Shown here one piece after another: positions 6,736-13,835 of a stretch of DNA of 13,835 nt. A model generated the notes under the pieces. The model did not search any database, was not told where the DNA came from, and saw nothing but the letters and a program-made list of their open reading frames with translations. The position numbers and the translations under genes were made by a program. Numbering within the stretch: the stretch's first letter is position 1; the number at the start of each line of letters is the position of its first letter. This DNA comes from Sphingomonadales bacterium UBA7473 (GTDB lineage Bacteria > Pseudomonadota > Alphaproteobacteria > Sphingomonadales > Sphingomonadaceae). The stretch is from NCBI GenBank assembly GCA_002478575.1, contig DLOX01000157.1, forward strand, positions 1-13,835, written 5' to 3'.

Positions 6736-7509
6736 TCAAAGCAGCAGCGCCGCAGCGGCATGATCAAGTAGATTCGCTTCACGGACGCAGAGGCCAAAAT
6801 CATGCGACACATTCTCAAGCGTCACCAATTTGACATTCGGGGCTTGATTTCGCGCCAAGGCTTGGTCGGTCATCAGGCGAACCCAAGTGTCCGCGCGCTG
6901 ACGCCGGTGGCGGCCCTGCTTTTGGACGATCACCGGGTCTTGCCGCACGGATGCGTCAATCCGTGTATCGCGGGAGCCGACAAGGACAGTGGTTGGAACG
7001 TCAAGGAAGCCATCGGTAACAGCGACGGGGCAGCCCTCACCCAGACCATAAGGATAGGGCAAGTCCCGATCAGGCAAAAGGTACCAACCGGCCGAGGCAG
7101 CGCATAATCGGCTGACGCGTTCCGGATAGAGCATCGCCAATCGATGCGCCATTTGCGCGCCTCCAGAAAAGCCAAAGAGCATCACTTTGCCAGCTCCGAT
7201 TTCCCCTTGCGCCTCAAAATGCTGAAGGAGGTTGAACAAGGCCTGGCCGGAGTTCGTTTTTTGCGCCTTGCGGGTTTGCATCAGTTGATATTTCCCAAAA
7301 TGGCTCCGTTCAAACAGCGGCGTGATGATGTTCACCTCTTCAAAGGCCGCGTGGAGGGCAAAGCGTGTTGCCATCTCGGCTGCGTTGCGGCTGATCCCAT
7401 GGATGGTGACTAACGTCGGAGCATGCGGGCCCGCGAAAGACACAAAGCAATCAGGCGTGTCAGGGGAAGGGGCTGGAATGAACTCAACCCGCCGAAGAGA
7501 CTGAAGCAA
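6736..7509 (-). CDS. Alpha/beta hydrolase (esterase / PHB-depolymerase-like)
   Basis: 257-residue cytoplasmic protein with no signal peptide. Hydrolase landmarks are visible: oxyanion segment TLVTIHGISRN (33-42), nucleophile elbow GFSGGAQ with Ser115, a candidate acid in VLVGSRDTRID (Asp181 or Asp185) and a candidate His236 in ENVSHDFG. The order and spacing fit small esterases of the LpqC/PHB-depolymerase-like type; the substrate is unknown. The start is a TTG at 7509, supported by AGGGAGAG about 6 nt upstream on the minus strand; no ATG or GTG in that position competes. It begins 11 nt after the stop of the ABC-like membrane protein and ends 31 nt before the porin, so it is the third gene of the operon. 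Dienelactone-hydrolase-like or peptidase activity cannot be excluded. Confidence 0.83.
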   Translation of the reverse strand: MLQSLRRVEFIPAPSPDTPDCFVSFAGPHAPTLVTIHGISRNAAEMATRFALHAAFEEVNIITPLFERSHFGKYQLMQTRKAQKTNSGQALFNLLQHFEAQGEIGAGKVMLFGFSGGAQMAHRLAMLYPERVSRLCAASAGWYLLPDRDLPYPYGLGEGCPVAVTDGFLDVPTTVLVGSRDTRIDASVRQDPVIVQKQGRHRRQRADTWVRLMTDQALARNQAPNVKLVTLENVSHDFGLCVREANLLDHAAAALLL

Positions 7510-7520
7510 GAAAACTCTCC

Positions 7521-8450
7521 CTATTCGCTATCTATGTCGTTGGATCTTGATCGTCCCCGCGCCGTTGAAGGATCACGAGCGAGCAAATTGGCCAGTCGAT
7601 CGAGAGCAACCCGGCCCCCTGCTCGCGCATGAAGCGCTCGCGCGGTTTCCAACAGCCGCGTTGAAATGAAGCCAATCAAGGAAATCTGACCGACCAACGC
7701 CGCCGTTGCATTGAGTTCGACTTGGTTGACGATCAGGATCACGGAAGCGATGCCCCCCGCCACTCCTGCCAAAAGCTCCATTGTGCCGAAGATGAATGCT
7801 CTGCGTTCAACCTTACCGCGCAACCCTCCCGACAGTTCGGCCAAGCGCAAACGACCATGTCCTCGTGGAGCGGGAGCACCCGCCATCTCGATACGCACTC
7901 TGCGGATGACGAAGCGGTTCAGTCTTCCTCTGGCATTGCGCTGTTCTGCAATGACCCGGCGGAGGAGAAGGGTCGTTCCAATCACCAAAACGAAGCCAAC
8001 CAATATGGGGAGTAAAGCGACTGCCATCGCGGGTGAGGATGAGATGAACCAGGCACTTGCCACAACTCCGGCGAGCATGCTGGTCCATAGTTTGACTGAC
8101 CCGCGCACTGCGTAGTTTCTAATTGCGGTCAAATCGCCGACCAATGATGTAAGCCATCTCGCTTCTTGACCTTCTCCGCGATTGCGAATGACGCTTTCGA
8201 AAATCTCAACCCTGCACTCAAGTACGAAGGATTGAGCAAATCGTTCAGCGATCCAGCGTTCTGCCAACATGGCAACTCCAAAGGCGGTAGCGAGGATGAT
8301 GGCGGCCGTCGCGTTGACGTTTGTTTGACCGACCATTGCGCTGATCGCATCGGCAAAAGCGGCAGCAAAGCCGGCTTGAGCAATGGCGACCAGCGCAAGG
8401 AGAAGACCCAAGTACCGCCGCTCTTTAGAGAGCAGCTTGGGCGGGGTCAC
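7521..8450 (-). CDS. ABC-exporter-like transmembrane protein lacking an ATPase domain
   Basis: 309 residues with about six membrane helices, near 12-35, 47-66, 118-136, 139-162, 219-242 and 246-265. The segment between helices 2 and 3 (AERFAQSFVLECRVEIFESVIR, then LTSLVGDLTAIRNYAVRG) is the intracellular-loop pattern of type IV ABC exporters. The chain stops about 45 residues after helix 6, where an ATP-binding domain would normally begin: no Walker A, LSGGQ or Walker B is present, and no NBD gene is in the window. The GTG start overlaps the stop of the upstream P-loop gene by 4 nt (GTGA), so translation is probably coupled. The residue 190-207 region is basic and Pro/Gly rich. It could pair with an NBD encoded elsewhere or work without ATP hydrolysis. 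Confidence 0.82.
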   Translation of the reverse strand: MTPPKLLSKERRYLGLLLALVAIAQAGFAAAFADAISAMVGQTNVNATAAIILATAFGVAMLAERWIAERFAQSFVLECRVEIFESVIRNRGEGQEARWLTSLVGDLTAIRNYAVRGSVKLWTSMLAGVVASAWFISSSPAMAVALLPILVGFVLVIGTTLLLRRVIAEQRNARGRLNRFVIRRVRIEMAGAPAPRGHGRLRLAELSGGLRGKVERRAFIFGTMELLAGVAGGIASVILIVNQVELNATAALVGQISLIGFISTRLLETARALHARAGGRVALDRLANLLARDPSTARGRSRSNDIDSE

Positions 8451-9541
8451 GCTGCCTCGCGAAGAGCAGCGTGATCGCGGAAGACAATCTTGGTGACGGC
8501 GATTGGATCGCGCAGGTCAGCAAGCGTTGCGATGGGAAGGCCGGCAGACTGTGCCGCTTCACCAGCAGCAAGAGGAGAGGCCGAGACCAAGCCGGAGAGA
8601 GCAAGCGGCGTAATCCCGCGTTGCGCCAACCAATTTGCGCCAAAGGCTGCACCCATCGCGTCTGCCGCGGCAAACACGATGCCATCATGCCAACCCTTGG
8701 CATTGGCGGTTTGAACAAGCTCAGCCGTTTCGCTTTGCAACAGACCATCGGCGATTTCGATGATGGCCACTTCAACGCCCACGGCCGCCAATTTACCAAG
8801 CAATGTCGTTGCAATCTTTTCAAGCCCTTCGCCCTTCAGGCCAAAGGTTGAGGCATGGCCTGCGTCGGTGAAGTCAAGCGCTTCGACAGCACCTGCATCG
8901 CGCATGGTCCAAAGATCGCCGCCAGAGCCAGTGCCCGTCAATTTCGCGGCACCGACGCGGAAGCCCGCACGGGTCAAGCCATGAACCAGCCCGCCGGCTG
9001 TGGTCGTTTTACCCGCATTCATTGAGCTGCCCACAACGAAGATAACTGTCTGGGGCCGGGTCGCTGCAGCGCTAGAGCGGATCGCGAAATCGGCAAGGTT
9101 CAGAGCCGTGCCATCTTGGCGAGCCAACAGACCGATTACTTCGATCTTGGTGGGGCTCTTCATGCTGGCATGCTTGCGGGTCATCCGCGAAGCGACACCC
9201 CCACCAGCGACAAGATCACACTCGTCCAAATCGGTTGGCACGAAAGCTTCAAACTGGTCAGGGGCGTAGCGGTTGCCATAAGCGACGATGATCTCATCAC
9301 CGACATAGAGCTGACCGCGGCGGCCATGGATATTTTCAATCCGGGGATGTTGGCCAATTGAAGTGACGCGAGCGAGGATCACATCGCCTGCCTTTGGAGT
9401 AGCGCCTGTGCGCACCAAACGTTCAGCTTGGTTGCAATCAACGTGGCGTGTTGTGAAGGCGCGCTTCGCTTGCAACAACCGGTTTTGCAGCCGCTCGGCG
9501 CGATTTGGATTAAGCGATTGAGAAGTGAGAAAAAGTTCCAT
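8447..9541 (-). CDS. P-loop NTPase-like protein of unknown function (possibly DUF1611/MobB-related)
   Basis: 364 residues from ATG at 9541. Residues 50-110 form a beta-rich module (VILARVTSIGQHPRIE, QLYVGDEIIVAYGNRYAPDQFEA), and about 165 onward is a P-loop fold: strand TVIFVVGSS, Walker A GSSMNAGKT at 171-179, then AAKLTGTGSGGDLWTMRDAGA and LDFTDAGHAST, and a Walker-B-like strand VAIIEIADG ending near 267. The layout resembles dethiobiotin-synthetase/MobB/DUF1611-type NTPases and not an ABC ATPase, since no LSGGQ is present. I know no assigned reaction for this architecture. ATG at 9541 is preferred to the in-frame ATG at 9550 because AAAGGA sits 8 nt before 9541 but directly abuts 9550. It is first gene of the four-gene operon and follows a GC-rich leader with hairpins. 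Confidence 0.78.
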   Translation of the reverse strand: MELFLTSQSLNPNRAERLQNRLLQAKRAFTTRHVDCNQAERLVRTGATPKAGDVILARVTSIGQHPRIENIHGRRGQLYVGDEIIVAYGNRYAPDQFEAFVPTDLDECDLVAGGGVASRMTRKHASMKSPTKIEVIGLLARQDGTALNLADFAIRSSAAATRPQTVIFVVGSSMNAGKTTTAGGLVHGLTRAGFRVGAAKLTGTGSGGDLWTMRDAGAVEALDFTDAGHASTFGLKGEGLEKIATTLLGKLAAVGVEVAIIEIADGLLQSETAELVQTANAKGWHDGIVFAAADAMGAAFGANWLAQRGITPLALSGLVSASPLAAGEAAQSAGLPIATLADLRDPIAVTKIVFRDHAALREAA

Positions 9542-9640
9542 TTGAGGCATCCTTTGCTTTAGAATTTCGTTTGTTCAGTGGGTCGCGTTGACCCGCCCCT
9601 AATGCCGGTTGCCGGGCTACGGCACCGTGAACCAAAACTA
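9542..9640 (-). promoter_or_regulatory. GC-rich hairpin leader of the four-gene operon
   Basis: On the minus strand, just upstream of the P-loop gene, TGCCG (9624-9620) can pair with CGGCA (9607-9603) around a loop containing CCCGGCAACC, and GGGTC-AACGC-GACCC forms a second hairpin (9594-9580). The CCCGGCAACC string also occurs in the SAM-I riboswitch core, but the remaining conserved parts of that aptamer are not visible, so I do not call a riboswitch. The stems are short. An attenuator or mRNA-stabilising leader is possible. Confidence 0.35.
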
Positions 9641-9959
9641 AATTCTTCCTAAATCGTGGATGAAAATGGGCGGCCCTTAAACTTGCGAGATTGGCTCGAA
9701 AGGCTCAGAAATGCTGGACTTTCGGCATGGTGAGTGCTGGCCCACATAGGCCCAAAGACCGTAGCAACTGCCGTTCATGAACAAATTCTGTTCAGATTGC
9801 TTACCGCCATGCCCATTCGCCTCAGCAATTTAGCAGTTCACGGTTCGGCCTTTGAACTGAGCTCAGTCATAGCGACACTTGCCAACCAGTGACTAGAGGC
9901 GGTAGATGGCTTCTCAGGATTGAGAGCTCATCGTAGGAATAGGCTAGCGTGCCACTCGC
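9641..9959. other. Gene-poor intergenic region
   Basis: About 320 bp without a supportable gene or RNA. It must contain the promoter of the minus-strand operon, but I find no convincing -35/-10 pair. Overlapping palindromes GTTCATGAAC (9773-9782) and GAACA-AATTC-TGTTC (9779-9793) could be an operator. The region adjoins a decayed response-regulator gene and may itself be decayed sequence. Confidence 0.4.
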
Positions 9960-10288
9960 TCAATCTAGGAGCAAATCGTCACCAGTACCAATCGCCAAAG
10001 CGCGAGCGATGGCGTCGATTAGAGCGTTTGGGGCAACTGGCTTTAAGTTGACTTCATTCGCGCCTACAGTTCGGCATCTTTGGTCAAGGTCCGGCGCCGT
10101 GTGCGCAGTAACGACAATCACAGGGGTTTGGCCAACTCTAGCAGGGAGTTGGCGTAACCTTCTAATCGGCTCCAAGCCATCCATACCAGGCATCCGCCTT
10201 CGACGCATTCAGCCCCGCACTCCTCCAAGGCCGCCCACGCACGGTGAATGCATCGATATCGATCAACTGGGAGCCATCAACCACTAAA
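9960..10288 (-). pseudogene. Decayed response-regulator receiver domain
   Basis: The intact tail (frame ending at 9960) reads MPGMDGLEPIRRLRQ, TPVIVVTAHTAPD, GANEVNLKPV and ALIDAIARAL: receiver parts alpha3 to alpha5, including the conserved Thr and the Lys of LKP. Immediately upstream that frame is RRRR preceded by a stop, where the phospho-acceptor Asp three residues before MPGMDG should be. Further upstream, other minus-strand frames give AALEECGAECVEG (about 10230-10192) and LVVDGSQLIDIDAFTV (about 10286-10239), which look like receiver beta1/alpha1 pieces. The simplest reading is a single-domain CheY-like protein broken by at least one frameshift and an internal deletion of about 25-30 residues that removed the Asp. 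The C-terminal identification is good; the upstream fragments are weaker. Confidence 0.6.
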
Positions 10289-10382
10289 CAAAAGCCCCCA
10301 ATTGGCTCGTGATCGGAGGAAGGCTAGACTTGAACTCAGCCTCGACTGCGCTTCCAAGTTGCCCGCAAACTCGAAATGATCG

Positions 10383-11564
10383 TCAGACCCGATCAGGCTC
10401 ATCGGTACGTATGAGCTTGATGTCGTTTGTCGCTGCCCAGCTGTGTATGTCTTCGCGCCGCAATGCCGTCGCCATCAGGTCGGGAAACTGATCCGGCGTG
10501 CATGCAAAGACTGGAACGCCCAGCTCGGCAATGCGGCCTGACAATGCAGGATCATAAGAAGGTCGGCCGGTATCGGTCAGCGCAAGCAGGACAATGACGT
10601 TGACCCCTGTCGCCACCAGTTGAGCGACACGCGATACCAAATCCTTCGCATCGCCACCCTCATACATGTCGGAAATGAGAACGAGATGCGTTTTCGATGG
10701 GCGTTCGATCCGGTCGGCACAATAGGCGATGGCGCGATTGATATCGGTGCCGCCACCAAGCTGAACGCCAAATAGCACTTCAACGGGATCGGCCAGCTCA
10801 TCGGTTAAGTCGAGGATCGCAGTGTCGAAGCAAACAAGCTTGGTAGAAACGACTGGCAGCGAAGCCATAACCGCTGCGAAGATCGAGGCATAAACCACCG
10901 AACTGGCCATTGACCCCGATTGATCGACACACAGCACAACCTCATCCAGATCAGCAATGCGGCGTTGCTGACGCATGAAACCGATCAGCTGTTCGGGGAT
11001 GATCGTCTTGTGCTCCGCCTGATAGTGACGGAGATTGGCGCGGATCGTGCGCGGCCAATCGATGTCGGCAAAGCGGGGACGGTTGGTGCGTCGTGACTTG
11101 TCCAGCGCGCCACGGATGGCCTCTGCCGTCTTGCGCTCCAACCGCTTCATCAGCTCGTCGACGACCTTGGTGATGACGACGCGAGCGGTTTCCTTAGTCT
11201 TTTCCGGCATCACGCCGCGCAGACTGACCAAATCAGCGACCAGATTGACGTCGGCCTCAACCGTTGCCAGAAATTCCGGCTCCAGCAGCATCTGTCTCAG
11301 GCCCTTACGTTCAAAGGCATCTTTCTGGATGATCTGAACGACTGAAGCCGGAAAAAACTCGCGGATATCGCCTAGCCATTGAGCGACGCGCGGCGCGGAG
11401 CTGCCGAGACCGCCTTTACCCTTCTTGGTATCCCCATCACCGTCGCCATACAGCGCTGACAGAGCGACCGACATGCGTTGGTCTTTCTCGGAAAAGCTGG
11501 CAGTTTCGTCATCCACTCCCAGCGCGAGGGTCCAGCGGCGATCGCGTTCGGTCTCCTCGGTCAT
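10383..11564 (-). CDS. VWA domain protein (MoxR/DUF5682-associated)
   Basis: 393-residue cytoplasmic protein. Residues 205-370 form a von Willebrand A domain with an intact metal site: DQSGS at 214-218 (Asp214, Ser216, Ser218), Thr273-Asp274 in GGGTDINRA, and Asp299 in LVLISDM. The 200-residue N-terminal part is helical and charged, with a low-complexity GDGDGDTKKGKGG patch at 41-52. Such VWA proteins commonly pair with MoxR AAA+ ATPases as co-chaperone-like systems acting on metal insertion or complex assembly. The ATG at 11564 overlaps the DUF5682 stop (ATGA) and has GGAG about 8 nt upstream, so translation is probably coupled. No downstream partner follows; only the receiver pseudogene lies beyond. 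Substrate unknown. Confidence 0.88.
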   Translation of the reverse strand: MTEETERDRRWTLALGVDDETASFSEKDQRMSVALSALYGDGDGDTKKGKGGLGSSAPRVAQWLGDIREFFPASVVQIIQKDAFERKGLRQMLLEPEFLATVEADVNLVADLVSLRGVMPEKTKETARVVITKVVDELMKRLERKTAEAIRGALDKSRRTNRPRFADIDWPRTIRANLRHYQAEHKTIIPEQLIGFMRQQRRIADLDEVVLCVDQSGSMASSVVYASIFAAVMASLPVVSTKLVCFDTAILDLTDELADPVEVLFGVQLGGGTDINRAIAYCADRIERPSKTHLVLISDMYEGGDAKDLVSRVAQLVATGVNVIVLLALTDTGRPSYDPALSGRIAELGVPVFACTPDQFPDLMATALRREDIHSWAATNDIKLIRTDEPDRV

Positions 11565-13783
11565 TTCGGCGCTCCGGCATTGAGCAGAGCGGTGATGTGA
11601 TCAAAATGGCGCGGCCAAACAGAATTGGCATCGCTCACGAGCCTGTAGCGGGCCTGCCCGGATCGCGTCCGCCCAAACAGCGCATCCATCAGCCGACGTC
11701 GTTCTGCCCTGTCCAGCACCGAGAATATGCGGCGGAACAGTGGCAAATGGGCAACGAAATCCTCTTCCTCGATAGATATTAGCCAACCATCAACTGCCTC
11801 GCGCAAAGGACTGTCATGGATCAGCCGTTCCCCAGCGCCGTCGAAAAAGCCGTCGAAGAAGGCAGCTGCATCGACAATAGCTGTGCCAGGCGACAGCATC
11901 TTGCCAAGCAGCGTCGCAGCTTCATCCGCTGACAGCTGATCGGCTGCGTATAGAACACGCGCAGAGAGCCCTGCGATCAACCTGCTGACCTGAGCGTCAG
12001 CCAGCGTTTGTCGCAGCGCCTGTTGCCATGTCCGCACGACATCAGGGCTCAACTCGGACAGGTGGATGGCACTGTCGGCGGCAAGGATCTGACGGCGCAT
12101 CAGGCTAGCGGTTTCCGCATCGAGATTGCGCGCCGCATAAGGCAAAGCCAACGCTGACTGCACGGCCAAACGCGGCAGCAATTCAGCCAGATGCTCGGCG
12201 GCACCAGCGCGCGCTTCGCCATAGCGGACAATATCAGCCATTGGCGGCAGCGCAGCGAGCAGCGAGGGGCAGTCACTGGTCAGCGCGGCTTTGCGTTCCA
12301 GCGCAAAGATACCCTGATCAACAGCATCTGGCAGGTTGGCAACCATCGCTTGGCGCACCAACTCAGCCAAAGTAGCGAGATTAGCCTCAGACTTGATTAC
12401 AGCAAGGATACGCCCAGCCGCGGCATCGGCAATGGTCGCGCCATAAACAAGATTTTCGACGAGCCGGACCGCAAATTCGGGCTCCCAGCACAATGTCCAT
12501 TTTTCGCGGAAGGTGCCCCGGCTGCGGCCCGCGTCGGCCAACAGCCCCCATGGCACGTCAAGGACCGTCAACCGGTGCAGCAACGTCGAACGCGCAAGTC
12601 CGCTATCGCTGCGCAGGTCAATCGAAAGCTCGCGTTCCAGAGCTTCGGGTTTCAGCTTGGTCAGTCGTTGCTGTCGCTGCAAATCCTCAAGCAGCGGGGC
12701 AAGCGGGGTGTTTTCGGGGATCGCGCCAACGCCGGAGCCGATCAGCAAATCGGTTGCGATCTGATCCCACAACAAACGTTCGCCAAAACAGAGACAGGCA
12801 ATGGCAGCGTCGCGCAGCTCTTCGAAACCGGGAGATGGTCGATCGCGCATCGCGGCAAGGGTGGTGCCGAGCCTGCTGGCCTCGATCACCGAAGCGGTCG
12901 AGACAAAATGGCCCTTGTCGCGCATCAACTCTGCGATCCGGGTGAGCCAGATCGCAGAACTATCGGCTGATCCTTGAGCCGCCCAAACATGCTTGCACCA
13001 ACCGGGTGCAGCGACCCCTGCGCCATAACCACCGGCAAAGGACAGGCGCGGTTCGGTCCAGGGCGCCCAGGTCGCCTTGATTTTGGATTTCGGACGGCCT
13101 TTCAAAACGTCACGGTCGGCAGATTGTTTATGATCCGCTTGCAAAGCTGGCACATGCCATGCCCCGCAAACAACCGCGATTTGTCCGTCATATTCCTTCC
13201 CGGCCCGGGCAGTTTCCAAGCGCATATGGGCCTCGCGCGCCGCCTCTTGGGGCGAAAGCGTCTGAGTTTCCGCACGCAGCGCAGCCATTGCATCGGCGAC
13301 TGCTGAAAATATCGGACTGGCTGACGGATTCTCTTCAATCACATCACGCCACCAGCTTTCGCCGTCATCATAACCCGCCGCAGATGCCAGTGCGCCAATC
13401 GGGTCCCGCGCTATCGCGTCGTCAACTTCGGGCGGCGCGTCATTTTCATCATTTGCGTTTTGCGAAAGCCGGTCAGAGGCAGGCAGATCAATGAAGCGCA
13501 ACTCCGCACCATGGCGGACGGCCCAGCACGCAGCCTGATATTCGGGCGAGTATTCTGCAAAAGGGAAGAAGGACGCGCGCGACGGATCATCTTCCGCATA
13601 AGTCACCAAAGCGACCGGCAGCACCATTGCTGGGTCCGCCAGCATCGGTAACAGAGATGATGCATCAGCCGGTCCCTCGATCAATACAACCGATGGAGCG
13701 AGGGCATCCAACGCCTCCACCAGCCGCCGCGCAGAGCCGGGACCGTGATGCCGTATGCCGAAATAAGAGACTTGCGCTGACAT
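11561..13783 (-). CDS. DUF5682 family protein
   Basis: 740-residue protein recognised from its N-terminus: YFGIRHHGPGSARRL (residues 7-21), VVLIEGPAD (32-40), and AVVCGAWHVPAL (203-214), a pattern like TraB/EreA/ChaN-type folds in which paired His and Glu residues could bind metal. The rest is long, helical and repeat-like with no motif I can name. The family has no assigned activity that I know, but it recurs beside VWA and MoxR AAA+ genes. Here its stop overlaps the VWA start by 4 nt. Its own ATG lies 12 nt after the stop of a preceding gene and is preceded by TCCCCTCA on the minus strand, with no Shine-Dalgarno sequence; the start is accepted because the conserved FGIRHHGPG motif follows within eight residues. 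Cytoplasmic, no signal peptide. Confidence 0.85.
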   Translation of the reverse strand: MSAQVSYFGIRHHGPGSARRLVEALDALAPSVVLIEGPADASSLLPMLADPAMVLPVALVTYAEDDPSRASFFPFAEYSPEYQAACWAVRHGAELRFIDLPASDRLSQNANDENDAPPEVDDAIARDPIGALASAAGYDDGESWWRDVIEENPSASPIFSAVADAMAALRAETQTLSPQEAAREAHMRLETARAGKEYDGQIAVVCGAWHVPALQADHKQSADRDVLKGRPKSKIKATWAPWTEPRLSFAGGYGAGVAAPGWCKHVWAAQGSADSSAIWLTRIAELMRDKGHFVSTASVIEASRLGTTLAAMRDRPSPGFEELRDAAIACLCFGERLLWDQIATDLLIGSGVGAIPENTPLAPLLEDLQRQQRLTKLKPEALERELSIDLRSDSGLARSTLLHRLTVLDVPWGLLADAGRSRGTFREKWTLCWEPEFAVRLVENLVYGATIADAAAGRILAVIKSEANLATLAELVRQAMVANLPDAVDQGIFALERKAALTSDCPSLLAALPPMADIVRYGEARAGAAEHLAELLPRLAVQSALALPYAARNLDAETASLMRRQILAADSAIHLSELSPDVVRTWQQALRQTLADAQVSRLIAGLSARVLYAADQLSADEAATLLGKMLSPGTAIVDAAAFFDGFFDGAGERLIHDSPLREAVDGWLISIEEEDFVAHLPLFRRIFSVLDRAERRRLMDALFGRTRSGQARYRLVSDANSVWPRHFDHITALLNAGAPK

Positions 13784-13795
13784 TGAGGGGACAGA

Positions 13796-13835
13796 CTAAA
13801 GCTGATCCGTCAGCGCCGCATAATAGCTCTCGAAA
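13796..13835 (-). CDS. 3' end of an upstream gene, probably the MoxR-type ATPase
   Basis: Only the last 12 codons are inside the window: FESYYAALTDQL followed by TAG, ending 12 nt before the DUF5682 start. The helical tail and tight spacing fit an operon. In related operons this position is often a MoxR AAA+ ATPase, but nothing in these 12 residues proves that. Confidence 0.45.
   Translation of the reverse strand, partial: FESYYAALTDQL

Noticed and set aside
6705..6818. Upstream extension of the porin reading frame
   Set aside because: It would overlap the hydrolase coding end and add 38 basic residues before a clear signal peptide, so the start at 6704 is preferred.
9677..9778. Possible 33-residue minus-strand peptide (MNGSCYGLWAYVG...), considered as a precursor peptide for the operon
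   Set aside because: No ribosome binding site precedes the ATG, and there is no leader/core pattern; it looks like chance in non-coding DNA.
9773..9793. GTTC/GAAC palindromes resembling an SOS box
   Set aside because: The alphaproteobacterial LexA site is GTTC-N7-GTTC as a direct repeat; here the halves are inverted or spaced by 13, and no SOS gene is adjacent.
12191..12970. Long plus-strand open frame (259 codons)
   Set aside because: It lies wholly opposite the DUF5682 gene, shows no family motif and has basic, composition-driven sequence typical of an antisense shadow in GC-rich DNA.

Overview
The window looks like chromosomal DNA of a sphingomonad-type alphaproteobacterium (Sphingopyxis/Sphingorhabdus-like). 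The grounds are an alphaproteobacterial-type SerC next to SerA, a UrcA-family secreted protein, a soluble winged-helix/TolB/TPR regulator, a MoxR-associated VWA plus DUF5682 pair, and an intergenic hairpin pair of the CCCGCGAAGGCGGG type common in these genomes. The genus is an inference. I see no tRNA, rRNA, insertion sequence or CRISPR array.

Layout. (1) 1-2127, minus strand: promoter and leader, serC, a REP-like double hairpin filling the gap, then serA, which runs off the left edge. The pair supplies the first two steps of serine synthesis from 3-phosphoglycerate. (2) 2213-5550, plus strand: a large cytoplasmic regulator (OmpR/SARP-type winged helix, TolB-like domain, TPRs), four ATTGACG heptamers starting at its stop codon (three in 11-bp register), then two small exported proteins (one unknown, one UrcA family). 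Each small gene is followed by a copy of the same ~70-bp structured repeat; the second copy lies between urcA and the convergent porin. (3) 5658-9541, minus strand: a tight four-gene operon in the order P-loop NTPase, ABC-exporter-like membrane protein without ATPase domain, alpha/beta hydrolase, porin-like outer-membrane protein. Junctions are a 4-nt overlap, 11 nt and 31 nt. This combination is the best candidate here for an undescribed system. (4) 9542-10382: gene-poor DNA holding a GC-rich hairpin leader for that operon and the decayed remains of a response-regulator receiver domain. (5) 10383-13835, minus strand: the last codons of an unseen upstream gene, DUF5682, and a VWA protein overlapping it by 4 nt, the pattern of MoxR-VWA co-chaperone-like operons.

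How they may work together: serC/serA are biosynthetic housekeeping genes. The regulator may act on the exported-protein genes just downstream through the heptamer array. The four-gene operon spans cytoplasm (NTPase, hydrolase), inner membrane and outer membrane, which suggests moving and hydrolysing a small molecule or peptide; substrate and chemistry cannot be read from the sequence. All protein families were recognised by eye from motifs, without database searches.
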